The notes beneath the pieces were generated by a model that was given only the letters and a program-made list of their open reading frames with translations, did no database searches and had not been told where the DNA came from. Below are positions 34,033-44,260 of a stretch of DNA of 64,000 bases, piece after piece. The stretch covers positions 186,001 through 250,000 of the forward strand of contig JAGMWU010000029.1 in the NCBI GenBank assembly GCA_018697195.1, written 5' to 3'. Numbering within the stretch: position 1 is the stretch's first letter; the number at the start of each line of letters is the position of its first letter. The stretch is from Certhia americana. Its lineage: Eukaryota > Chordata > Aves > Passeriformes > Certhiidae. Both the position numbers and the translations under genes were made by a program.

Positions 34033-35758
34033 TTCTGGTTTAGACTGCTTTGACTTTCTTTTGATGCTTAAGCCCAGACTGGGACACATGGAAATCAATC
34101 CCACAGCATTTGCTGGATGTTTGTCTTGAGTGACTGGGCTCCCAAAGCAGGCAGGTGCAGGAGAGCTGGGACTTGGACATGTCCCTCCTTCCATCAGATG
34201 CTCTTGATGGGCTCTTGGCACGTGAATTCCTCTCAGTTTCTCTCAAGGCTGTTAAAACCTCACTGCATGGATTAGACCAGGGACAGCTGCTCATGTGTGT
34301 TTACAATGTTTTACTGGACTGCAGCTTGGCTTTTCCATGGAACCTCCAGCCCCCAGTTAGGGAACACTTCCAGCACTGAATTTTACCCTCAGCGCTCCTG
34401 CTGGAACAGACAAAATTTGTCCTAAGTTGGGATATGACAAATTCTCAAGTGATTCAAAGGGTCCCTCTTCTGTAGGTGAGGGTTTCCTCTAGACAGGCGA
34501 GTTTTCTAAAGGCTCAACAAGGTAGAAGCTGATTCCGTGCCCAGTGTGGATTTCATACTTTTGCCTAAACTTTTCTTCTGAGACAGAGAGCCTGAAAAAA
34601 CTCACAGGTCTGGACAGGCTTTCTTTGAATTTTTACATTCCAGCTTTTTATTTCTGTCTCTTTTCACTCCAGTAATTTTGTTCATAGTTCTGCAGACTAA
34701 AATTATTCAATTGCTTTTGTTTCTGTGGGATAAGGAGGCAGGAAAATAAGGAGGTTTGATAATGTCATTTCTCCCCACTGTCTCTGGAAAGGGAGAAGAG
34801 GTGAATTCCTATAAAACTGAAGGCAAATACTTATGTTTTGTTCTGCTCTGGAGGTTGATTTCTGTGCAGCCAGCTAGTAACATTTGTGTAGAAATGCCAT
34901 GAAATTTTCAAAGGTTTGAGGAGGAAAGTGCTAAAAGGCAAAATTTATCCAGTGCTAGGGTTATGCTGTAGATTTGAGGAGTACAACAACATTTATGTGT
35001 TGTTTAGAGCTTTGCCAATCTTTTGAACATTTAGAATGATACCAAGTATAAATAATATTGTTCCACAATTGCCCTGCATCAAATTTTTAGTTGGGCAATA
35101 AAAAAAAAATTTTAGAAACGCAGTTATTGCTCCCATCTGATGAGCAGAAGCAATGCCAGGAAATGTGTTCCCGTCCATCCCTGCTGGCAAAGGAGCCACG
35201 TGGTGTTTATGTCTCTGTCCCTGCCCTGCAGCCCCTCCTGTACTCCCAGAAATGTCCCTTGGCCAGGCACTGCTGGTCCCAGAGCTGGGGATCTCATCTC
35301 TGGGATGTGTTCTCCTGCCCACGAGGCACAAGTCCACATTTCATAGCTCATAAAGCAGGGGGATTTTGTGGCTCCAAGGACTGGTGGTAGGAGGCAGCCC
35401 CATCCACTCTCCCATGGCTGGCTGGAATTTAGCCCAGGCATGAATGAGGGACAACACTTTGGCAGGCACAGCGTGGGCAAACTGGGGCCAGAGCATCGCA
35501 ATCCATACCTCCTCTGAAAATAAACAACACATTTATTCCTCCTCTGCAGTCCCAACACCTTCAGCAGCTCCACATGGGAAATAATCTGGAATTGTCTGTG
35601 CTTTACAGGCATTGTCCTACAGGAAGGGATAGGAGTTTGGGATGTATTTGGGGCAAACCAGCACTTGCAGGGAGTTTGAGAGAGGATCCTGCCGTTCTGC
35701 AGGGCAGATGTGTATTTGGGGTGAGCTGACCTGGTCAAAAACTCTCCTTTATCCATTA
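34033..35758. other. Unique non-coding sequence
   Basis: A 210-codon minus-strand open frame (35124-35756) and shorter overlapping plus-strand frames fall in a GC-richer stretch. None has a recognised domain, and all frames there are stop-poor. No gene is supported. Confidence 0.45.
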
Positions 35759-35812
35759 GGAGTTGGAATTTGATGATCCTAGCAGGTCCCTTCCAACTCA
35801 GGCTATGCTGTG
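35759..35812 (+). mobile_element. CR1 LINE fragment, very short
   Basis: Only the last 50 bp or so of CR1: 'ggagttggaatttgatgatcct', 'agcaggtcccttccaactcaggctatgctgtga'. The match to 'AGGTCCCTTCCAACTCAGGCTATTCTATGA' is good. Confidence 0.8.
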
Positions 35813-36470
35813 AGGCAAAGGGGCCCAGTTAAACAGGTATTTGTGAGGGGATTCTGTGCTGAGGCACTGATAGAATTTCCACCAGCAGAGGAGGAAAGCA
35901 GGAGTGAGAGGAAATACCTGGCAGGTTTACTCCCCCTGGGCTTCCTGGAGCTCCAGGTGTGTTGGCTGATGAGGTTAAAGCCCTTTACTCCCTTCCAGGA
36001 TCTCTTCTCTGAGACATCAGGTCAAGTGCCTGTTGTTTAACTGCCCCTTAAACCCTCTGCAGCCTAAATGGGCTGAAAGAGATTTAAATACCAGCTTTGT
36101 CCACCCACTTGACTGAGAACGACCCAGCAGAGCCACGAAAATGCAGCAAAAGCAAACCAAGGTGAGGTTTGATAAGGGGGGAAGTGATGGCTGGCTGGAG
36201 GATTGATAGCCACTGAGGTTTTCTCCTGGCAGAGAGCAAACCCTCAGCCCTGGGAGCAGCTGTGCTGCAGCATGCCAGATGTTCCTTACAGGGTGAAGGG
36301 AAATGGCACCACCTGATGTCCCAGGTGTGTTAACCCCAGCATTGGAGTCATTCCCTGGTACCAGGGCACCCCAAAAATGCCCATGGCTGTTTGTGCTCCT
36401 TGCACGGATGTTTTCTCTCCCAGCCAGGCAAAGCCATAGATGGTGTGGCCACTTTGTCACCAAAACTGGG
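35813..36470. other. Unique non-coding sequence
   Basis: A 148-codon minus-strand frame (36017-36463) has no recognised family. Nothing else is identified. Confidence 0.4.
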
Positions 36471-36960
36471 GGAAAACCAAGAACTTTTCAACAAAATTTT
36501 TTTAGTGTTAGAGAATCAAAGCATTACGTTTTTCTGGCCAGGATTTTGTTCTGGCCAGGATGTACAACAGAAACAATTTCATCCACACATTGCCCAGGTT
36601 GTGCAGAGAAAATCATTCCATCACACATGATTTTTACTAGATCTTTCCCATGCCCATACTGTCAAACCTCAAAAAAATTCATTGGATCAATGTTCCTTGG
36701 TCCCAAGTTACACAGTTCTTAGTATTTGATTTCCTATTGCTTATTGATCCCAACTTAATTGATGTTAATTAGGCTCTCATTCTTTGTTCTCTTATCTATC
36801 TTTCCCCAGATCAGGTGTCTGACCATGCTAGAGGTGATGTTTGGAGTTGATGTTCGTTAATGGTCATTATCTTTTGTGTATCTTCTGTGTTACTCCCAGT
36901 CTGTTGAGATGTTCAGCTCATCAGGCCTCCAGTGGTGAAACAGGCCCCTGAAAAGAAACT
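36471..36960 (-). mobile_element. Putative ERV/LTR-derived fragment
   Basis: On the minus strand this reads like retroviral LTR or leader sequence, with an internal duplication 'tcctggccagaacaaaa / tcctggccagaaaaac' (36531-36560), then 'gctttgattctctaacac' and, beyond it, a pyrimidine-rich run. I cannot place a TG...CA pair, a TATA box or a polyadenylation signal, so both limits and identity are tentative. It could be another old repeat. Confidence 0.3.
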
Positions 36961-37951
36961 TTAATCATCTTCCCCCTCCGCAAATGGCAAACAAAACCCC
37001 TAAAGTTACATAAAAACATTTTAAACCTTGCATCATTTCCAACAACTTGACCAGCATGTTTTTTGTGTCCAGCTGAGAAGCAAGGTGGCAGCAGCAGCTT
37101 AAAATACTCCCTCAGTGCATAAAGGTTGGAATTTTTCCTCTCTTCTGAGCCTGCAGAACCTTGCAACCAATCACAAAAAGTTCAGGGTGTCAGAGGGAAG
37201 ATCTATGCTCTAATCAGGAGGGATGTCTCCTCAGAGCTCTATTAGTTGCCAAGAAACTACTTTTGCAAAAGTGGCGATCTCAAACAGCTCCTAAAAGAAT
37301 TGGCTGGAGGGACACAGAGTGACCTGGCTGTGCTTGGAGAGGTTTCCTGGAACAGGGGCTGAGGTACCACGGTGAGGAGTGTGCTGGAAATACACAGACA
37401 TTGCCAGAAAAACGGGTAGTTTAATTGGATTTAAATCCTTCTTGTGCAGGAGGAGTAGCACAGATTCCTGGCTGACTGAACAGCCTCTGAGCCCAGCGCC
37501 TCCGGCTCTTCCAGCCTGGCTCTGGGCTCTAAAATCAGCAATTAGTTCTCACTTTCCACGAGGGGACTCTCCCTGCATCCATCTGGTCTGTTTGGGCTAC
37601 GAATCCCTCAGTGCCTGTCTTGGGTGAGGTGTTTCCAAAGCAGGGTGGGCTGTCTGCCCTCACATCACACAAACCACGCTGATGGGTGTCAGAACTCCTC
37701 CTGCCCATTTCAAAAACTTCTGCTCCCACCTTGCTTCTTTTCCTAAAAGCAGGCAGTTTCCTGCTCTCTCTGGACTGTTCAGCTGCCTGTGGGAGTTGAG
37801 GTGATTGGAGGCACCTAAAAAACCAGTGTATGAGAGCTCCTCCAGAGCAGTTCTGAGTTTGAGAAATGGGAACAAAAGCTGAGTTAATGAAGTGATGTTT
37901 GGGTATTTTTGTGTGAATTCGGGTATTATGACAGACCAGCTCATTGTACCT
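36961..37951. other. Unique non-coding sequence
   Basis: No gene is recognised. The last bases (37946-37951, GTACCT) form the left target site of the LTR that follows. Confidence 0.45.
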
Positions 37952-38474
37952 TGTGAGAAACAACCGCTCCGTTTTAAATTTTCAGAGGTTTATTAAGCCT
38001 TAACAAATACAACAAAGGACTGAATAAGGAGAAAGAGCCGTGAGCTGGGAGAGCGTGACCTGCCACCAGTGCTCCTCTACAAAATGGCTGCTCTGCGTTT
38101 TATACCCCAGGGGTTGTACCAGCCAACCCTGGCCCCACCCAAAATCTGTCTGTCAACTCTTCTTCGTCACCCACTGGTGCAGACTGCTGTCTTGCACCCT
38201 GATTGGAGGTCAGGTGTGGCCATGCCCCGCCCCCAGCAACAAGCATTCCCTATAACCAACTGTCCCATGCAAGGGGCACATGTGCACGCCTCCCTTGACA
38301 AGTCTGGAACAAAACCAAGGCTGTCTGGTGGCAACAGTACCGAGGAGAAAAGGGCCATGGGGAGAACAGAGGATGTTCAAACAAAAACCACAACAACATA
38401 ACCATACATCTATAAAATTTCTCTTAACATACGCATAGTATTCATCCCTTAATTGCAAGAGCCCATCCATCACA
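37952..38474 (-). mobile_element. Solo LTR, ERVK-like
   Basis: The element reads on the minus strand from TGTGATGGATGGGCTC (38474) to GTTTCTCACA (37952). On the minus strand it has a clear TATA box (gggtataaaacgc, about 38096-38107) and, some 105 bp further, an AATAAA signal (37989-37994), the usual U3-R-U5 layout. The flanks are GTACCT (37946-37951) and TTACCT (38475-38480), a probable 6-bp target duplication with one change, which fits ERVK-type integration. No internal retroviral genes remain. The sequence is GC-richer and more CpG-containing than its surroundings (for example 'ccccgccccc' near 38225, antisense). Confidence 0.85.
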
Positions 38475-38861
38475 TTACCTATCTGTAATGTACCCCTTTC
38501 AAAATATTTTGAAACTCCATGGAATTACATCACCTGAGAGTCCCGTCTCATATGAGGGTCTCATTAGCAGTCTTGGAATTTCAAATAGACTACTCTTTTG
38601 GAGAAAATCCTTCACGCAATTTTTGATCCTGGTGTTTGATGAACTAATTCCACCTTTCCAGGTGGTTGGCACTTATTTTGAAGAAGGATTTGTTTATTTC
38701 TGAGCATCTAGAGGGTCTGCAATCCCATACTGGTTTCAAAAAGCCAAAGCAAAAACACCACAAGGGATGAGATGTTTTCTCTTTTCAAGGTGTTACTGCT
38801 TTACTCTCCATACACAGAAGTTTAAAATATATCTCTATCAAAACAGAGAAATTAATCACTT
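38475..38861. other. Unique sequence after the LTR
   Basis: AT-rich sequence between the LTR and the CR1 fragment. No gene is recognised. Confidence 0.4.
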
Positions 38862-39030
38862 AAAATCTTGAAATGGTTTGGGTTGGAAGGGACCTTAAAT
38901 CCCATCCAGTGCCACCCCTGCCATGGGCAGGGACACCTCCCACTATCCCAGGTTGCTCCAAGCCCTGTCCAGCCTGGCCTTGGACACTTCCAGGGGTCCA
39001 GGGGCAGCCACAGATGCTCTTGGCACTCAG
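38862..39030 (-). mobile_element. CR1 LINE fragment, left arm of an inverted pair
   Basis: A well-preserved antisense CR1: 'gaaatggtttgggttggaagggaccttaaat', 'cccatccagtgccacccctgccatgggcagggacacctcccac', 'caggttgctccaagccctgtccagcctggccttggacacttccagggg', 'ggggcagccacag'. One of the least diverged CR1 fragments in the window. Confidence 0.95.
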
Positions 39031-39489
39031 ACCAAGCAATCCTTGAGTCCTCTGATGTTTGGGAATGTGAAGCTTGGAGATTAAATCTCTTTTCCCTTGA
39101 GCCATCCCTCAGGTGCTGTTGCTGCTGCCATGCTGATCCCTTTCCCTCGACTTTGTGGTGGATGAGGCCCCATTTTTTAAAAAGCAAAACCAATTCTACT
39201 GTAGTCTCTGTGATTTAGAGCTTTGTTCCATGCTAAAACACAAAAAACCTGTGAAGATTTAGGTGCTGTGCCAGCTTTTACAACAAGGAGGATTTAGGCT
39301 TGTACTTCCCATCGACTTTTTTTCTTGTTTTTGTTGTTGTTGTTGTTCCTGTTGCTATTGACTGAAGTTTTCTTCAGGGAGGTTCTGGGCTTGGCTGGGA
39401 ATGACCAGAGCTCTCCCAGGGTAAAGGGTGGAACCACAAAGTGTCAGGAACAGAACACAACATAAAATTCCCAGAGCAGATGTGCCTGC
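39031..39489. other. Spacer between facing CR1 copies
   Basis: Unique sequence holding a short GTT-repeat tract (about 39330-39350). Nothing else is recognised. Confidence 0.5.
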
Positions 39490-39627
39490 TCCTGGGATCC
39501 CTGGAAGTGCCCAAGGCCAGGTTGGAGCAACCTGGGACAGTGGAAAGTGTCCCTGTCTATGAAAGGGGTGGTACTGGATGGCCTTTAAGGTCCTTTCCAG
39601 CACAAAATATTCCAGCATTCCATGATA
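39490..39627 (+). mobile_element. CR1 LINE fragment, right arm of an inverted pair
   Basis: Sense CR1: 'ctgggatccctggaagtgcccaaggccaggttggagcaacctgggacagtgg', 'gtgtccctgtctatgaaaggggtgg', 'actggatggcctttaaggtcctttccag', then 'attccagcattccatgat'. It faces the copy at 38862-39030 with a 460-bp gap. Confidence 0.92.
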
Positions 39628-39899
39628 AATTCTCCCTCCAAGCTTTTCAGTGTCTGGACAAGTAAAATCCACATCTCTTCAGTGTTCCAGTGTCTCAGAG
39701 AGAGCATCCAGAAATGCCCAGAAACTCCATCAATCCAAAGGTGAACACCAAATCCTACCCCTCCACTCCTGAAAGTTTTTGCCTGGCAATAAAAACTAGC
39801 TCAGGAGAATTGCTAAGTAATTTCAAGTACTATATAGTAGCTGCTGGGAATAAAAAGTGTCATAACTGTGAAAGCATCAGCCCAGTTTCTGCAGGAATG
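39628..39899. other. Nothing recognised
   Basis: Unique sequence with no identified feature. Confidence 0.4.
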
Positions 39900-40190
39900 A
39901 GTTATTATCATTAATTATCACTATTTTATAGTTACTGCCTTTAATTTCAGACTTTAAATACTCCAAACCATAAACAATGCTAATTTAATTACAGTGAGAG
40001 AGTCATAAAAATTTGCATGCAGAGGAAGAAATCATTAATAAAATTTATTCCAAGAGAAACTTAAAATAATAATTAGCATTTGTTGGCATTTATAGTGTGA
40101 TGGAATTAAGCATAATTTCTTAGCTTGGGCCCCAGCTATTATTTATATTTCTTTATCATCACCTTGAGATGGAGGATTGTGGAGAGAGTC
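39900..40190. promoter_or_regulatory. Possible conserved non-coding element, POU and homeodomain motifs
   Basis: The most motif-dense AT-rich block in the window: 'catcattaattatc' type cores near 39910, 'acaatgctaatttaatt' (SOX-like and homeodomain), a consensus octamer ATTTGCAT (40011-40018), and 'ataataattagcatttg'. It has no repeat similarity. Regulatory function is inference from texture only. Confidence 0.28.
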
Positions 40191-40198
40191 GCATGACC

Positions 40199-40222
40199 TG
40201 TGAGTGCTGAGCAGCACTCACA
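40199..40222. repeat. Perfect 10-bp hairpin
   Basis: TGTGAGTGCT (40199-40208) and AGCACTCACA (40213-40222) are exact reverse complements with a 4-base loop gagc. Short enough to occur by chance. Confidence 0.9.
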
Positions 40223-41220
40223 AAATCATCCCTCTGGTGTAAATCCCTTCTATCAGGTTCACTCCCCTACTCATGTCCAGGCACAGCATTGCAAAAATCA
40301 TTCTTGGGAATGGGAAAATCCTGATCCTGATCCTGCTGCTGAAAATATTTCCACAGAAAGGTGAAATGTGCCTTCAGGCATGAGCAGGGAATAGAAATTG
40401 CATTTCATCTGATTTATGCCATTGTTTTCCTAAATTTTATAATGATCTCCTGTCCTCTGTCAGGAACCACTCCTGCATGACGTGTTTCATCTTTGTCAGT
40501 AGGATGGTCACTTACATTTATTCTAGGTATTAATAAAGTGGTTAGCTGGTGCAGGGCAGTGAGAAGAGCAACACAGCATCTTGCTGGAAACACAAAGTTG
40601 ACAAAGAGTTTTTTTCTTCCCATTCATGTTACAGTCAGAGGCCTGTTTATTGTGTAAAAATACCTGTTTAATGTGGATCTCTGTAATTTAACAGTAATTT
40701 ATGGGCTAGCTGTATCTTTTTTTTCCCCCTCTTTTTCTTTTTCTTTAGCTAATTCTCAAAACACTTCAGGTCACCAAACACTGTCACAGCCCACAGATAA
40801 GTAAAATTCTTGGGACGGGAGCCCCCAGCTCTGAAATCTGCTCCCCTGCTCCAAATCATCTGTATTTGTGTGGAGGAACATAAATCCAGCTCTGGAAAAT
40901 GACTCCTGGAATCTCCAGGGATGCCACACAATCAGTCTGCCACTCACCACCACCCTGGTGGCCCCAAACATGGGAAATGTGTGGTCCAGTCCTGCCTTCC
41001 ATGTGCCTCCCATTCTTTACAGCACAGGATTTTCTGTCCCTGCTTGCTTTGGGAGTGATTTTTGGGTGGTTAAAAGTAAATCATCAGAGGCCAAAGAGGT
41101 TTTTCTGTGCACAGAGCAGAGCCTGAGTGGCAGAGCAGACAGAGCTGCTGAGGCTGCACTTCTGGAGTCTGAGGGACTCTGGCATGGCCTCATCAGCTCT
41201 AGACAAACTCCAGCTCCTCA
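40223..41220. other. Unique non-coding sequence
   Basis: A pyrimidine-rich tract lies at about 40718-40747. A 254-codon frame (40868-41632), the longest in the window, starts here and reads through an antisense CR1 segment, so it is not a gene. Confidence 0.5.
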
Positions 41221-41421
41221 AAGGTTTTTTTGGAGTGAGGGGCCCAAAACTGACCCAGAATTTTCAGAGTGGCCTCAGCAGTGCCCAGGACAAAGAATGG
41301 TCACTGCCCTGCTCCTGTGCCCATTCTGGGCCTGGTACAGCCCAGCTGCCCTTGGCCTTTTTGCCCACTTCGGCTCATTTGCAGCACCCCCAGGTCCATT
41401 TCCAGCTTTCCAGCTGTCACA
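41221..41421 (-). mobile_element. CR1 LINE fragment, more internal region
   Basis: Antisense CR1 upstream of the usual 3' end. The plus strand has 'ggggcccaaaactgacccagaattttcagagtggcctcagcagtgcccagga', 'gaatggtcactgccctgctcctg', 'ctggtacagcccagctgcccttggcctttttgcccac' and 'tcatttgcagcacccccaggtcc'. This is the well-known CR1 stretch with 'GCCTTCTTGGCCACC' and 'AACACCCCCAGGTCC'. It is moderately diverged. Confidence 0.82.
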
Positions 41422-42671
41422 GGAAGAAGAAACTACAGAGTCTATTAAAGAAGCCTTTCTGCCATGTCTGAGGGGCAGAAAAGACTCATTTGTGTACTTA
41501 GATTCCTTCACAGAAAGGGGTTTAAATCGAGGTAAATCCTTTCTTAACCTCAGATTTTGGCAAAAGTTTAAATTTAAGGAATCACTTTGTCCCTCAAGTT
41601 CCAGTCAACTGGCAAATCAGATCTGTTTGTAAAAATGAATTCTTTATAAAGCAAACAATAGATAGCAGACAAAAGATCTTAATCAGAATTACTCACTACA
41701 CAGTATAAAACTAAAGAACTACCAGTAGATTACAGCAGAACATAAACCAGTGGATCATATCAAGGTGCCTGTAATAAAGCTGGCAAAACAAACAGTATTG
41801 ATTAGGAATTGAATGCAACTTACCAACAAAACAAGGATAATGTGCACAGATTCTTTCACTTAATCCCTTGGAAGTAACTGAAATACATGTCCCCACTCAT
41901 GGCAGAAACCTCTCACATTTCCAGGAATTAGTTTCAGTTTCTTTTCCTCTCCAGAGCATCAAAAGACTCTTGTTCCATGGCACACCCTCCATAGAGATGC
42001 TAAACTTGAATTACCCACTTAGGAATAATGTAGTGCCAGTATGATTCTTGTAGGTATTTCCAAGGTAATTTTCACCTCTGTCACTAATTCCGTGTCACAG
42101 CTTGTCCCTCTCTGAGGTACCTAATGGCTCTGGAATGGAAATGAGCTTTTAGTGGCTGTTAACAGAAATTGGCTTTAAACCAAACAGCTAGAGATCAAAG
42201 ACCCCTGAGCTCTCTGGGTCTTAGAAGCAGGATTTTTTTTCTGCATATAGATATAGATAGTTCTAAACTGTAATATGTAATTATTAGCTTTATTTGTTTT
42301 TTATTCTTGTTTATACCCTGTGTTATACCAAGCTGGGAAAGCAGGGAGTGGGCTCTTTCTGGCTTTTCCTGCTGTCTCTTCCCAACCTGTTTGGGGATTT
42401 GTGTTTTGGAGAGCATTGGCCATTGCTCAGATGGGGTCTTGGGGTGTGTTCCTGCTCTTTTAGGAATTCCCATGGAATCAGGCACAGCCTGACTCTGCAT
42501 GTCCAGCTTGACAGCTCAGGCTCAGGGCTGCAAAGAACACTCAAATTCCACTCGGCAAAGCAATGCAAATGCCCAGATTGGGGATGGATCTCCAAATCCA
42601 CACCAGGGTCATGTTCTTTATACTTCAGGACAGTATTCTGGACACAGAATGTGGGAATTGCCTGTGAAACC
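41422..42671. other. Unique, partly AT-rich sequence
   Basis: 41600-42300 is AT-rich and has some LTR-like texture (for example 'ctttataaagcaaac'), but no boundaries or signals could be set. No gene is recognised. The minus-strand 200-codon frame (42323-42925) overlaps the next CR1. Confidence 0.4.
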
Positions 42672-42843
42672 TGTGGAAATTGCCCAGAGAAGCTGTGGCT
42701 GCCCCAGGATCCCTGGAAGTGTCCCAGGCCAGGTGGGAACAATCTAGGGTAGAGGAAGGTGTCCCTGCCCATGGCAGAGGGAACTGGATGATGTTTTAAA
42801 TCCCTCCCAATCCAAACCATTCCAGAATTCTCTGGTTCTGTGA
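42672..42843 (+). mobile_element. CR1 LINE fragment
   Basis: Sense CR1: 'attgcccagagaagctgtggctgccccaggatccctggaagtgtcccaggccagg', 'gtagaggaaggtgtccctgcccatggcagagg', 'aactggatgatgttttaaatccctcccaatccaaaccattccagaattctctggttctgtg'. About 170 bp of the 3' end. Confidence 0.94.
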
Positions 42844-43959
42844 AATCAGCCCTTGCGGAGCTGTTCCAGCTCAGACTCAGAGATGAGTCCTTACTGACAT
42901 TTCCATGTCCTGACCCTCTGTTCACATCAGTATCTCACCCTGTCCCAGAACTTATTCCTACAAATACATTTGGCCTATCTGTTTAGGAATCTGCTATAGG
43001 GCTGGACTGGGACACCACAGGACATCCTGTAAGAATTCAGCTGGCACTGAAGTGGCTGTGGGGACACAATCCTTGCCTCACACAGCCTCCAGCTCCAGTG
43101 TCCAGCCTGTGCAGGGAGCAGGAGCTCAAGTGTTCTCTGTTCTCCTTCCTCAGGAAAAATGCACATTCCTTAATTCCCTTGGCTGGAAGGGACCTGCAGG
43201 TGGCTTTTTTTATACAGCAGTATTGATCTTTGCTAATCACATGTGGTTCAATCACCCCTGTGGTGGCTCTGGGGTTGCTGACATGCATCTCTCTCAGCCC
43301 CAGGAGGTGACAAATGAGGGAAGGTGGCTGTGTCACACCCCTGACTAGATCTGCTGTCATTTCATTGCCAAATAGAGGGGTTTTTTTGGGTTTTTTTTGG
43401 TTCTACTTAGTTTTTTTGAGGAGGCAGGAGATTGCAGAGGCAGATCAAGTAGCCTGTGTTTATTATTTACATGCTCCCTGGTAAAAGCTGAGCTGCCAAA
43501 TTCAAATGAGGGACAGGATTACCCTGGAAATTAATACAGAAATTGTTTTTTTTGGCTGTCAGGTCTGTCTGGTTTCCTATAATTTTCTGCATTATTCAGA
43601 GCATCAGTTTGGGTTTGGGGAGTGGTGGGAGGGAGCACTGCTGGAGTTGAGCGTGGGTTGTGTCCACAGCAGCCACCCATGTGATGAGGGACCAATATTG
43701 GCATTTCAGTGTTCAATAGATTTTAAAAACAAATGATTACTTCTGTGTTTTCACTGCTGTGATATTAAACCTGGGATTCTTTGGTCATGTTTGAAGTCCT
43801 CTTTAATCTCCTTTCAGTTCCCTTCTTTTTTGACACATTAGTGCTTTGTTCTGATGAGTACTTCTGTCCCTGCTGCTTTGCTGACATGACAGAAATGAGA
43901 TTTATCCACTCTGAGACTTCCAGAAGTATCCAGGTCAAACGGTGTTAAAATTGTCAGGA
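42844..43959. other. Unique sequence with T/G-rich tract
   Basis: A T/G-rich tract lies at 43379-43419. A phrase 'ggctggaagggacctgcaggt' (43182) resembles CR1 but is too short to call. Confidence 0.45.
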
Positions 43960-44260
43960 GGAGAAGAAACAACCACAGTTCATTAATACTCTAATTAGGA
44001 AGTGAAAGGTGTAGGTATGATAATGTTTAATTTTCATCACTTCTTATGAGCTCAAGTAAAACAGAGGAGAAATTGCTTCAGAGTGGGAACAAGTGCTCTG
44101 GGATGTGAATTCATTAATAAGTGTTTCATTGTAATTTGTTCATGCTTCCTGCTTTCTTTTGGTAAATTATTAAAGTGACTTGAACTTGGTCCTTAGCACA
44201 TTCACTTCATATAATTGTTAATAGAGGATGTAACCTCTTGGATTCATTTAACAACAAACA
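43960..44260. promoter_or_regulatory. Possible conserved non-coding element
   Basis: Repeat-free AT-rich block: 'cattaatactctaattagg', 'gataatgtttaatttt', 'gaattcattaataagtg', 'ggtaaattattaaagtg'. Suggestion from texture and motif density only. Confidence 0.22.

Noticed and set aside
35124..35756. 210-codon minus-strand open frame
   Set aside because: No recognised domain; overlapping frames on both strands are open too, as expected for a GC-richer, stop-poor stretch.
40868..41632. 254-codon open frame, the longest in the window
   Set aside because: It reads through an antisense CR1 fragment (41221-41421) and has no recognised domain; neighbouring frames are also stop-poor.
41600..42300. 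LTR-like AT-rich stretch
   Set aside because: No TG...CA ends, target duplication or paired TATA/AATAAA signals could be found.
42323..42925. 200-codon minus-strand open frame
   Set aside because: It overlaps a CR1 copy in antisense (42672-42843) and has no conserved motif.
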